Below, piece by piece: positions 1-11,271 of a stretch of DNA of 64,000 bases (positions are counted from its first letter, which is position 1; the number at the start of each line of letters is the position of its first letter). The stretch is from Lateolabrax maculatus (taxonomy: Eukaryota; Chordata; Actinopteri; Acropomatiformes; Lateolabracidae). A program made the translations under genes and the position numbers. The notes below the pieces were generated by a model, which did no database searches, was not told the origin of the DNA, and saw only the letters and a program-made list of their open reading frames with translations. The DNA is taken from the NCBI GenBank assembly GCA_031216445.1, contig CM062214.1, positions 28,276,001 through 28,340,000 on the forward strand, written 5' to 3'.

Positions 1-95
1 TCTTCTGATGGAAACCATCAGACTCCATCAAGATGTCAGAGACACCAAAAAAAAGAAAAACTGTCTTCATTTTTTAATTTTCCACTCGAGCACAG

Positions 96-98
<3 letters not shown>

Positions 99-161
<63 letters not shown>
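99..161. repeat. (CT)n microsatellite
   Basis: An uninterrupted run of about 31 CT dinucleotides. It is purine-rich on the opposite strand. No gene lies next to it. Confidence 0.95.
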
Positions 162-163
<2 letters not shown>

Positions 164-2701
164 CTGTAGAGAATAACAAGCAGACTTCAAAATAAATGGA
201 TTTCCCCACGGCGTTTCATCACAGCAAGAGGAGGGAACTCACACCCACTCAGTAGCAAAACACGCTCAATTAATCCTGCACACACACACACACACACACA
301 CACAGCTGAAATCAAAGGACATGGTGTCCTGAACGCACTTTGAAATCTGCCTCTGGCTTCCAGTTTCATCTGTATTCAGAGGAGAAGCTGGGGAATAAAA
401 ATTAGTGGATTATATATTCTAGTCATTTCTAACCTGCTGTTATTCAGACAAGCTTCCACTCAGACCAGCATTATAATATAGCTCCAGTTCCTACATCACC
501 TGTGTTATGATTACACAAGAAGAACAGAACAGAAGATTCCAGGTATGAAGTCCTGCTTTGTGCTAACTTTGTTTATTAGATGAGCATTTCAAAAACACTT
601 TTTTATTGTTACACTGAACAGTTCAGAAAAGGACACGTGAAGAGTCTGGTGTTTTCTTGCCAACTTCAGAGCAGTTGGTGCAAAGGTGGCGGGTCAGTGA
701 AGATGAAGTGGTGTTAGGCAACTGTTTGGTTCCACAAGTTACAGAATGTTGCTGACTATGAAACACCCTCCAACCAGAAGATGCAACTGATAAGTTAATA
801 AAATCCTGCAGCCGACAACAAGCTGCTGCAAGAAGACACAAAAACAGCACACATTAAACAGGCTGATTATATTGTCCTGTTGATGTGTGACGTGTATAAA
901 GTGTGACGAACCGAAGACCTCGACAGGGTCAGGTTTAAGGATAGAAATGTATGCAGGAGAGGTTTAACTTTTTGATACTTGTTTCCACCATCAAATCTTA
1001 CTACACTCAAAAACAAACTTCAACAAGCACCACAAAGGGGAGATTTATGCTTTATCTGAACTTTTTGAAGTTTTACAGGAGAAAAGACTTCAGTGAAGAA
1101 AGCTAACTGGTTGGTTTGTTAAATGTGTGTCTGATTAACTTAAATCTGCCAACATGAACACGACGTCAGACAGAATGAATGAAGTGAAACTAAAGGGGAA
1201 TTCAGCCTAGTTATCACTCTTCCTGGAGGAGAAGTTATGCTTCATGTAATGTTCTTTTCTAACAGTCCATCGTGAGTCCTTCAGTGTTATAGGAGTGCAA
1301 TGATAAATCTGTGGAATACTCCTTTAACAGCAAAACATCAACCCATGCTACCATGAAGGCCCTTTAGCTTTTTTTCTTCCTGTGAAAACGGCACCTTAAA
1401 GGACCTTTCTACTCATATTTTAAGCCGTCCGTCCGACCTGAATCATTATGTTCTCTTGGATGTGAGACTGGACGAAGGAAGCATCACTGAGGCTACAACT
1501 AACTGTGAAATAGATGGCTGAGGTTTGGGTTTCATACCAGCTACACCTGCCAAGAAACACAACCCTCTTCAGAGTGAGAGGCCCGGCTCGCCGCACAGTT
1601 TAACCGGAGCTGACGGCTTCATAAAGCAGAGACTTGTTTGTCTGTGAGCTTGTCTGTCGTCATTATTACACACACTGTGTCTGCAGAAGTTCAGCTCCGG
1701 TCATGTTTTAGCTCTCATGCAGCTCATCCGTTCTCCAACAGACAACATGACACGGCGGTTTATTCCTGTGGGTCCAGGAGAGGCCTGCTGTGACCTGCTG
1801 CCATGTAAATACAAGATAACGTCACACAGAATAGAGACTTTCCTCCTACTGCAGCCGGTTTGAATTTACATCATAAATGCAAAGAAACTCTACGTGGAAG
1901 ACAGCAACAGCAGCTGAGAGTATGAAGTGTCTTACAGTCACAAGAAGTAACATTACATTTACTCAAGTACTGTATTTAAGTGCAATATTGAAGGATTTAC
2001 AGTTGATGCTGTTTTATACTTCCACTGGAAGAGGAATCCTCCTCCAGGTCTCCACGTGGAGAGGAGGTCCTGTGGATGGATACAAACTGACTTTTAAGGA
2101 ACATATTTTCATCGACATTAATTTGGGTTATTGTTAAAGTTATTGTTTCTAAATCCCATTTTATTGTCATTAACATCTTTTTTCTTTTCTTCTTTTTATA
2201 AAATGTTAAATGTGTCCCGTCTGTGTGGTCACACGTGTATTCACATGTCAAGAAGCTGACGCTGACACTGAGGGGGAGAAATAACTGACAGTGTCGGGTT
2301 GCTGGTTTAAATCCCTCTGCAGGTCGGTGCACTCACACCATCACACGAGTGCAGCAGACCAGCTGCACGGCGCCCTCTACAGCCCAACATGGAGCTGCTG
2401 ACAGACTGACGGCCTGTAAAAATACAGGCTGCAAGGTGACCAGGCGACCAGGCAGTGCACGGCACAAACACTGAATTTATCACGGCAGACCTCATGAACC
2501 CTGTCAATCAGTGACAATGAATTATGAATAATTCAAAGAGAAAATATATCTTCAACCCTGTTAGTGGGACATTTAATACATTTTATACTCTGACTGTTAT
2601 TATGTAAAATGATCTCCACTGTAAATAGGATGCAGACATAATATTTCAATAATTAGCTTTGGTAAATTGAAATTACCCAACTTCAATGATGCCTCAATGC
2701 C

Positions 2702-2703
<2 letters not shown>

Positions 2704-2741
<38 letters not shown>

Positions 2742-2744
2742 TCA
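2704..2744. repeat. (TTTC)n microsatellite
   Basis: About ten TTTC tetramers in a row, visible directly, in the intergenic DNA upstream of the CFAP97D gene. Confidence 0.9.
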
Positions 2745-3223
2745 AATGTATTTATTTATTTACTTTTTCAGACTAACTCCAGGAAACAGTCGGTCGTGAT
2801 TCTAATTTCCTGGTGTCCAGTCAGGTCGGTTTGTAGACTTTAACCAGGAAGAACTTCACTCAGCAGGTTTTTCCTCGTTTTAACTGGAGGAACTGCTGCT
2901 GTCAATCATCCAGGATTGTGGGAACTTTCAGTGCATTTAGTTTGGATATGCAGTTTTGGTAACACAGATTTCTCAACACAGAGTTCTGGTGGTGGTTGAG
3001 TTTCAGTGAGAAAACAAGTTCATGAGATGATGAAATATGATGAAAGCAGTGAAAGTAGTGGTAACAAACTGTAATGCCATGTAATGTATGCAAATAAATG
3101 AATCTCAAGTGTGTATGAGTGTGTGTTCATGCCTCCTCAGCTCAGTAATAATTAATAGGAACCTTATCTGGCTGCAATGTGATAAAGAGGGGTACATCTC
3201 CATGGCGACAACCCCCCAGGCCT

Positions 3224-3228
<5 letters not shown>

Positions 3229-3267
<39 letters not shown>
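3229..3267. repeat. (CA)n microsatellite upstream of the CFAP97D gene
   Basis: About 19 CA repeats ending some 65 bases before the start codon at 3331, so it lies in the proximal promoter or 5' UTR. Confidence 0.95.
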
Positions 3268-3269
<2 letters not shown>

Positions 3270-3330
3270 CTCCTGCTGGGTTAGACTGAGGGTGAGTGAG
3301 TGAGTGTGAGGTTAGTGTCAGAGGTGCAGC

Positions 3331-6300
3331 ATGCACAGGTCCTACCAGCCGTTAAAGCCCGTCACCAACCGCTACCTGCAGCAGCGATGGGACCAGAACA
3401 ACTACGACAACCACCGCAGGAAGGTAGGAGGACGGAGATGAAGGCGGAGGCCTGGGTGGTGGGGGGCTGCTGGTCCTACAGGCTTATGCGTCGGGGATGG
3501 AGGGCTGCTGAAGGATCGGCCTCCATTAGATGGAGTGTTGGTTGGGTTGGAGATGAGCTGGTGAGGCTGTGGTTGGAGGTGGACTGGGGTTGGTGGTGAA
3601 ATGAAGGTGCAGTGTAAGATTGGTGGGTTTGACACAGAGGATTTGTTGATGAGGGACTGGTAGGCTGCACATGGATTGGTGGTGGAGATGGATTGGTTAG
3701 AGTATGGATCAGCGGGTTTAGATAAATATGATGTTAGACTGATGGATTTGAGAAGGAGAGCTGAGGAAAAACGCGTATGGCTGAGACTAATGGAACAGAG
3801 GCTATCCTAAAACAGGGACAGGACATCTGCTCTGTTTTACAACATTTGATCTTCTTGAGGTGTTTAGACTGAATGAAAAGCCAATTTTAACGGCAGCATA
3901 TATGTCAGTCCCCAGACGTGAGGTGTATACAAGGTATTTTACCAGATAAAAAAAAAGAACTAACTAAGCTAAATATTCTTTCTGTTGTGTTTGCTGTGAC
4001 AGAAAAACAACCTGGTTGTTACATAACGTGCAGGTGATGTGAGCTAACACTGATAAAGCCTCATAAAACCATGTGAAACAGATTATAATATAATATTTCC
4101 TCTGGAATCAAACTGAAAACATGTTTGATTCTATGAGTGTATAAACTAACTGCTTCTTAATATATGGAGACATTAAAAAACATATTTTCCAGTATTTTGG
4201 ATCCTAAATTTAAGTGTGTTTATAAAAGACAAAGTATAAAGTTGTATGTGCCCAGTAACACCTGAACATTTCACTCTCTGTGTCTTTTTATTTCACGTGT
4301 AGTTGATTCTTTTACACAGAAGATTTTTTAGCCTCTCAGTCAGAATTAAAAGGAGATACATTAACTGTAAAAGTTGCAGCCTGTTAGCTTTTATACTTTG
4401 GAGGCAGGACAGGAAGTGATCCGTCTGTGGATTCAGCAGGTTTGACTAGCTGAAATTAGGCCACACCCACATGGCACGTACCTGTGTTTACCTGTCCAGG
4501 TGAGCTCCGCCCTGCCACTAGTGGACACCAAGGGCACGAGGACACCGGCTCACGTCCAGCTCAAACTCAAAAAACTACAGGTCAGTGGACACACACATAC
4601 ACTTGGCTGATGTTATAAATATGATGACATCACAATCAGCTTCCCTTCAATTTTAATTAAAATTGAAACAGTGTCGAGTCTCAGACATGACGTGAGCTGG
4701 ACAGAAAACTGCCTTCTGCCTTCATTAAACTAATCAGTGAGTTAAATGTCAGTCAGCCGCAAAGATGTGGAAGCTGAAACCTTTCAAAGTTGACATTTTT
4801 GCCCTTTAACTGTAATGTCAATCAATCCACCAATTTTCATTAAAAGCAGATGAGTGTTGGAGATGTTTGACTGACAGGAAGACGGTTCAGCCTGATCTTT
4901 ACCAAGTCTGAAAAGTCCTCTGCTGTAACTCTGTTTCTATGATTCAGCTGCAGGATGAGCGGCTGTCCATCATCGACAGAGACAACCGCCTCCTGGCCTC
5001 CAAACTGGCTGACATTGTTTGCTCCAAAGGGCTGGTGGACCATCGGAACCAGTACCACCTGAGGAGGTGAGGACCTCAGAACACACAACATACTATTGTC
5101 ATGTCTTCTTATGTCCTCTCATGTCCTGTTGTGTCAAGTCATAGCTTTGCCATGAGATGTTACACCCTGCTATGTCATGTCATGTCCTGTTGTGTCAAGT
5201 TACATCTAATTACGTCATGTCCTGTCATGTTATGTCAGGTCCCGTTATGTCCGGCTTTATCATGTCATCTCCTGTTATGTCCTGATATGTCATGTCATGT
5301 TGTTATGTCTCTTCCTGTCATGTACTATCCTAATATGTAATTTCATGTATTCTTTATTCTTTCTAAAATCTTTATATTTACATGTATACCTTTCACAAAG
5401 CTGAAGTGTACTCCATGACTGAAAGCCATTATCCAGCACTGTTTGTGTGCTGTCATGGTGACCTTCTCGACTCAGCGTTAAACCCTCAGTGTCCTCCCAC
5501 TGAGGTCTTTAACATTGCTCTCATGATGCCAGTGCGCCTCGTTGGACCTTTAAATAATTGATGTGACCAGTCCTGCTCTGTTGCGCTGTTGAATTATTGA
5601 TCTGGATGTGGATGTGTGACGTGGTGACAGTCTCTGGTATTTGTCTGCCCTCAACCTCATCTGTAAAATCTTTAATCTTGACAGGAGCTGCAAAGTGTCT
5701 CTGAAATCTTTTATTCTGTGACTGGAGGCTTCTATAAACCCACTTTGTCCTATAAAATGACTCCTGATTAGTAAAAGAAAGTGTTACTTTAGGCATAGGT
5801 AAAATACTGTTCAGTGGAACTTCTCAACATATTTGAAGAAAACCATCACAAAAGTGCCCACTTGGATGCCCCCATGGTGGATAAAACATGATACAAAGCT
5901 CTCTACAGTGGCCCAATGTGCAAGAAAACGTTCAAATGCCCTCCAGGGTGCCCTACATGCCAGAAAATGAGTCGGCCTATAATGGTTAAATAGTTTATAC
6001 TTCCCTGTGTGTTTTTATTACAGAGGTGTAGTAGTTATACTTTAAATCAAAGTTACATAATAAAAATAGTCTCAACCAGGGTTTGGAAGTGTTTCACCAT
6101 AAATGTATCAGGACTTTCTGCCCGCTGGTGCCCCACCACGTGCAGCTGGTGCCCTTTTTTATTTAGAGTCTATCACTTCCTCTGCCTGTCCATCAATCCT
6201 TCTCCTTTCACATCTCCTGCGCTGTGTTTTTTTCCTCAGTCTGAATGCTGACAAGAGGAGGGAGGAGCTTCTACTGGTCAGTCGTCAGAATCAGGCCATC

Positions 6301-6958
6301 TACCAGCGAATCACAGCTCGCCAGTCAGAGTACCGCCGCCAGCTGTGGTCAGATGACTGGGGGAGGGCGGAGCGTCGGCGGGACGACATATCCCGATACT
6401 CCAGAGGGCACTCAGAGAAACAGGTGACATCAAACAGGCAAATATGTGACAAAATCATCAGTTCCACACTACTTTGAATGTAAGATGCTGGTAAAATGCA
6501 CTAAAGTAACTTAAAATATACAGAAAAGAATGCCACTGACTTACACATGTACACATAATCCACTGAGCAACATTTTTACATTAAGAAAAATTAGTTCACC
6601 TAATAGCAGGAAGCAGCAAGAACAACTTATAAAAGATGAGATTTAACTGAGATAAGAGATGCCTGGTAGATGCTGAAGCGGCTCCCACGGATGCATAAAA
6701 AGCCTTTGAGTAATAAATGCTGTGAATCGATCTCCAGCCACTCCCTTCTTCTCCGGCCTGATTGTTGTGTGTCAGCGATAATGGAGCTGGTTGTTATCGC
6801 AGGATGAACCCTGAACCAGAGGATGTCTGATCAGCGCTGTATGTTTGTGTCTGCAGAGGTCGAACAGGAAGGTGAAGTTTGCAGCCGTGGAGGGCGGCGA
6901 GCGGTCGACGAGCTGCAGCACCACCGACAGGACCGACAGGACCGACAGGGAAACCTGA
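3331..6958 (+). CDS. cfap97d2: CFAP97 domain-containing protein (CFAP97D2-like), 5 exons
   Basis: I read five coding exons: 3331-3423, 4500-4580, 4948-5066, 6240-6423 and 6857-6958, joined by GT-AG introns with phases that agree (0, 0, 2, 0), giving 192 residues. The start MHRSYQPLKPVTNRYLQQRW and the VDTKG, LKLKKLQ, DRDNRLL and SLNADKRREELL blocks are those of the CFAP97D/KIAA1430-like family as I remember it; the MHR start is closer to CFAP97D2 than to CFAP97D1. CFAP97D1 is known as a factor for sperm flagellar axoneme maintenance; CFAP97D2 is little studied. The protein is basic, helical and has no signal peptide or membrane segment. The tail carries a small tandem (DRT)3 repeat made by a 9-nt unit. 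The paralogue label, hence the symbol, is less certain than the family. Confidence 0.85.
3424..4499 (+). other. Intron 1 of the CFAP97D gene
   Basis: The intron has a GTAGGA donor and a CCTGTCCAG acceptor. Its first 250 bases are GGT/TGG-rich and make spurious open frames on both strands. No other feature is visible in it. Confidence 0.7.
5098..5345. repeat. Degenerate TGTCA/TGTCC minisatellite
   Basis: A 250-bp tract built from variants of ATGTC, such as TCATGTCCTGT and TTATGTCC, in intron 3 of the CFAP97D gene, starting about 30 bp after the exon 3 donor. The repeat produces a Cys/Ser-rich open frame that is an artefact of its composition, not a gene. Confidence 0.8.
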
Positions 6959-8105
6959 AACACAAGCAATCACGGTTGGCCACTGTCCTCTCCTAACTGC
7001 TTTTACTTAAAATGACCCTAAATTTGGCTTGAAAACACACAGATTTCCACTACAGCAGGCGTGGTTAACCGTGTGTCACAGAGAGCCAGCCGCTCAGTTT
7101 GGTTTCTGTTGGCTCTAAATGTCCCGTGGTTTTCCATCTCCGAACTTTAACACCAGTTAGCATCACAACAAGGTAATGATTGTATGTTGCCATTCAAACT
7201 GTACACACGTTAAAAATGCTAAACTAACTTTATGTCTGAACATCAGCATGTTTTTATGTTTTATTGAGTTTTACCACCTTGTTGGTGTCCTGTTTGTTTA
7301 GTCGCCCTCTCTCCATCCACAAGACTAAAATATCTCAACAGCCATTGGATGTATTGAGATGAAATTTGGTACCAACATTCATGTTCCCCATAGTCTGAAT
7401 CCTACTGACTTCGGTGATCCTCTGACTTTCCCTCTAGCGCCACCGTGAGGTTGACATTTTTGGTTTCTGGTGAAGCAACACTGTTGGACGGATTGATGAA
7501 ACGTGGTTCAGACATTTATGTTCCTCTAAGGATGAACTGTCCTAACTTTATTGATCCTCTGACTTTTCCTGTAGCGCCATCATCAGGTCATCATGTTAAT
7601 GTGTCCACCACTAAAGACGTCCATCAGCCTCAGCTGGACTCAGTGTTTACTGCTAATGAGCAAACATTAGCTGCTGATATGAGCATTTATCTTAAAGCAC
7701 CATCTGCCTGTGTACAGCCTCACAGAGCCGCTGGCATGTCTCTACACTCTGTTAAAACACATTTCCTATCTATCTTATTTCTCTACGTTTTATTGCCACG
7801 CACCAACACACCACAGCAAATTCCTTGTATATGAAAACTTACTTGGCAATAAACTCGATTCCAATTCAGATTGGGTGTTAATAAAGTTCTCTATTATAAC
7901 TAAGCTACCAATGTTTTGCCCACTAGTGGTAGAGATTTAAGAATAGAAAAGACATCTCTCCATGCTCTGCATGCTGCAGTGCCTCATGTCTGGTAGTCTT
8001 GAGTGTTAGTCTGTTGGATAATGTGTCTTTGTGTCTCGTTTTCTATGATTTATGTGTATTTAAATCCAATAAAAAGCTCCTGGATTGCTGACTATGAATA
8101 AAACT
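6959..8105 (+). other. 3' UTR / downstream region of the CFAP97D gene
   Basis: No coding exon is visible after the TGA at 6956-6958. AATAAA hexamers occur at about 7850, 7878, 8068 and 8096; the last two are followed by T/G-rich DNA and are plausible poly(A) sites. Which one is used cannot be decided from sequence alone. The region also contains the dimeric dispersed repeat listed separately. Confidence 0.35.
7320..7605 (+). repeat. Dispersed repeat, tandem dimer (family also at 38 kb, 44.8 kb, 57.6 kb)
   Basis: Two successive copies of a unit of about 130-160 bp. Key words are GATGAAATTTGGT, ACATTCATGTTCC, TGATCCTCTGAC and TAGCGCCA. The same words, in the same order, occur at 44750-45060 and 57600-57790 (plus) and at 37985-38215 (minus). 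I do not know the family name; it behaves like a short non-autonomous element and has no coding capacity. Confidence 0.7.
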
Positions 8106-9985
8106 TGTATCACATCCTGATTTTTTGGAGCCACTTTGTGACCGCTCTTATTTTCCGTCATGAAGTTGGTCTCATCATGCTGGGAAAGGTTCATTAGATG
8201 CTGTGTCAGACTGCACCATCGTTCTGTAAGAGTCATCAGTGAAGGGGTTTTCTGGCCTTTTTTATGTAGGTTCTCATATTACTTTGAGCATGATGACACA
8301 TTTCAAACCTATTGAAAATATTTTTGCATTAAAAATATGTCAAGAAGACATCAATATATAGGTCTTAAAGATCTCCCACATGTTCCCACAGATCTGTTCT
8401 ACTCTGTGGTTTTCTCCACTAGGTGGCAGTACACACATGTCCCTGCTCTGCAGGGTCCTCTCGGGTTATTAAAGCTGTCTGGGTGAGATGGAGGGAGACA
8501 GAGAAGATTAATGACGGCTCTTACCAGAACAGAGAGTTGGAGTGATTTGAGCTCATTTGGTTTCTATTATCAGAATCCCATTAAACACAGAGGCCAAGAA
8601 AATGTGCCGAAAGTTCAGCAGAGACACAACAACAGGGCCTCATATACTATCATGTCCCATTCACAATATATATACGATATAATTTACCATATATATTAAA
8701 CATTCAGTCAGTATATGCACTACAAAATCTTTAGGAAATGATTTCATACATTTATCATCTTAATTGTTTAAGATGAATTAGTTTTCTCAAATTAAAGTGG
8801 AAATAAACAACTTTTCAACTTCACAAACCACCAGCGCTATATAAAATCATTAAAAAGAGCTACACCGTCACTGGCTGTAACATTAAAGTGATGAACGATC
8901 ACTAATCATGATCCAATAGTATCATATATATTATATATAAACGTTTTAAATGCAGGACTTTTACTTGTAATGGCCACACTGTAGCATTGTTATTATACTT
9001 AAGTAAAAGATCTGAGTACTTTTTACCAAACACTGATTGTTTTTGAATAATTAAAAAGACTAAATGTAGTTTAATCACTAATTTAGGTGTCAAATAAATG
9101 CTATTTTTGGCAACAAAACAATTTTAGCCTTGTGAAATATTTAGTTACTACAAGATGAACCAATAAAATCTCCAGACAGTAATAAACAAAACTCATTTAT
9201 ATCCCACATTGGCTCCCATCAGAGTCAGTAAATGCAGTTGCCATTTCTTATTTTAAGAAACAAAGGGTCAGTGCTGCTTGTCTGAGAGAGTTTAGTGTAT
9301 ATGAACAGTATGTGGAATAAATATTTGTGCAGTGGAAAAGCCCTTTAACACTGTCAGTCTGTCTCAGTCTCCTCAGGCCAGGACACCAGGCCATCTGGGA
9401 ACAGTTAACCAGCGTCTGTAACCGTAAACCAGACCAACTTGAGTATATATACATGTGTGTGTGCGCATCTGTTGCATGTTTCCTTAGAAAACATAACCTA
9501 GCAGTGCTATTGGTTTATTGGAGAACAGTTGTCCTTCCCTGTTTTACAACGTTTCACTTTATTAAGATGAGAGGGAGCAGCACACAGACCTGCTCTACCA
9601 GATTTATTAATGCAGGACTTTACACAACAAAACACTTCAGGAACAATACATTGACTACATGTAAATGCTAAAAACAAACTTTATTCCAAAAAAAGTCCAT
9701 GGGATTGTAATAATTCAATAAACAATGTGATTAAAAGCAGCTTGTAGAGTTGTCAGCTGCATAATGTTTAAACTTTTATTTATATTTCCTGTTACTATTC
9801 AGCACTGTGACATCATGTCAGTGGTGGAAAGGTAATGCAGGGCCGTACAGGCTGCCCTACATGTTAGAGAATGGCTGACACACACCAGGACGGGTGGAGT
9901 TCTGTCTGAATGGGAGGGGGGCCAGATCTGCCAAAGCCAATAAACATGAGCTTGCAGATTTGTCTGGTTCCCAGGCTAGTAGCAG
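8105..9985. other. Intergenic, AT-rich, no gene recognised
   Basis: No exon series is visible. A GTACTT-type dispersed repeat copy lies at about 8935-9035, identified by ACTTAAGTAAAAGATCTGAGTACTTTT. The short open frames show no family features. Confidence 0.55.
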
Positions 9986-9989
9986 TTAT

Positions 9990-10470
9990 ATCCATCCATC
10001 CATCCATTTTCTGCTGCTTATATGAGGCCAGGTCGCGGTGGCAGCAGGGTCAGCAAGGTATTCCAGACGTCCCTCTCCCCAGCAACGTTTCGCAGCTCCT
10101 CCTGGGGGATCCCGAGGTGATCCCCAGCCAGGTGAGGCCTGGGACATAGGTCGACTGGTGAATCGAAAGCTTTGCCTTCTGGCTGAGTTCTGTCTTCACA
10201 ACAATGCCCGCATTACAGCGGACACTGCACCAATCTGCCTGTCCATCTACCCTCAGCTGTGAAAAAGATACTTGAACTCCTTTCGCTTGGGGCAGCAACT
10301 CACTCCCAACCTGGAGGGATCCACCGTTTCCCAGCAGAGAACCATGGCTTCAGACTTTGAGGTGCTGACACTCATCCCGACCACTTCACACTTGGCTGCA
10401 AATGGCCCCAGTGCATGCTGAAGGTCGTGGTCTGATGAAGCCAACAGAACCACATCATCTGCAAATCAAT
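9990..10470 (-). mobile_element. Truncated non-LTR retrotransposon (LINE), 3' end
   Basis: On the minus strand, frames within 10453-10050 read DHDLQHALG, STSKSEAMVL, KRKEFKYL and then SQKAKLSI; this is the region just after the reverse-transcriptase active site in a common fish LINE. The ADD motif sits at the inner end near 10460 (FADDVVLLAS after conceptual reading). The element's 3' end is the (ATCC)n run at 9990-10005, typical of elements whose tail is a GGAT/GATG repeat (RTE/Rex3-like tails are an example, but I cannot assign the clade). It is broken by frameshifts and lacks its 5' part. Confidence 0.75.
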
Positions 10471-10478
10471 CACCTGTA

Positions 10479-10519
10479 TCAGTGTCCCAACTGTAAAAAG
10501 GTTTTCAACACTAGACCTG
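10479..10519 (+). pseudogene. 41-bp TRIM RING fragment
   Basis: These 41 bases are identical to 13606-13646, the second half of the RING-finger coding sequence of the TRIM gene downstream (reading QCPNCKKVFNTRP). Identity stops abruptly on both sides. On the left it abuts the inner end of the LINE fragment. It has no flanking TRIM sequence and cannot be functional as a gene. It looks like debris of a rearranged or deleted TRIM copy. Confidence 0.85.
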
Positions 10520-11040
10520 TACACTAGAAAATATGCATTTGCGAATTAGTCTGGTGATGCCGGGCTAATTAAGGCCCACCATTCTCTCTAGTTGATCTAA
10601 TTCCACTTCAGAATTCTTTGAAAGAAGGGTTTTACTTTACTTTTCAAACCTCAAAGTCACAGAGAAGCCTACCTGTGGCCCAATGACAAAAGTTTCCATC
10701 TCAGTGTTTCTTTACTTTATGTCATAAGAAACAATGGTGAACAGGTTGGAAAGCAGCAGAAACGTGAAGTTACAGGTTAAACAGTGAGCTGAATTGTGGA
10801 GGGTTTGTGTTGGACTGTAGAGGGACTGCAAAGGGAATGCTGGGGCCTTCTGATCACAAGACACAGGGAGCTGCTGAAGGTGGGGCACTGACTTTATCTT
10901 GTAGGCTGCTGTTTGTTAATGTTCTTTTGGCTGCTGGATAGAAACAAAGTAAAAACACTGCTGGTACCAGAAATACAGGTATGTTAAGGTGTTTCCCAAG
11001 GAGGCAGTAAAACCTCACTGACAGGTAGAGATCAGAAGTG

Positions 11041-11177
11041 AGAGGAGGAGCAGGAGTTAAATAGGAGCGCTTCCTGAAACGAAAGTTAAAGTTTGTTCTT
11101 CCGTTTCTCTCTAAAGACGAACTGATCTGAAGCCATCAGGTTTTTCTGAAGGAAACAGCAGAATCTTCCAAACCCCG
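11041..11177 (+). promoter_or_regulatory. Candidate promoter and noncoding first exon of the TRIM gene
   Basis: A TATA-like TTAAATA at 11057-11063 is followed by GAAACGAAAG at 11076-11085, which fits the IRF core AANNGAAA and resembles an interferon-stimulated response element. The block ends at a strong splice donor, CCCCG/GTGAGT, with GT at 11178. The matching acceptor is TTGTCCTCAG at 13441-13450, nine bases before the TRIM ATG. Interferon control is common for fish TRIM genes; here it is inferred from motif and position only. Confidence 0.5.
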
Positions 11178-11271
11178 GTGAGTACTCGGCTCTACATAGA
11201 CTAAATATCTGCTCACACTTTAGTTCAAACCACAGGCTGCCTTTTCTACGTCTGTTTTGCTATCTAAAAAA

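Larger units (their letters stand above)
1..3228. other. Intergenic region, no gene recognised
   Basis: I found no exon series or recognisable protein here; the open frames are short and low in complexity. The stretch holds a (CT)n tract at about 99-161, a (CA)n tract at about 279-304, a (TTTC)n tract at about 2704-2744, and a copy of the dispersed GTACTT-type repeat at about 1940-2030. The last part, up to 3330, should include the promoter and 5' UTR of the CFAP97D gene, but I see no clear TATA box or other decisive promoter element. Confidence 0.6.

Noticed and set aside
5101..5340. 79-residue Cys/Ser-rich frame in intron 3 of the CFAP97D gene
   Set aside because: A product of the TGTCA minisatellite.
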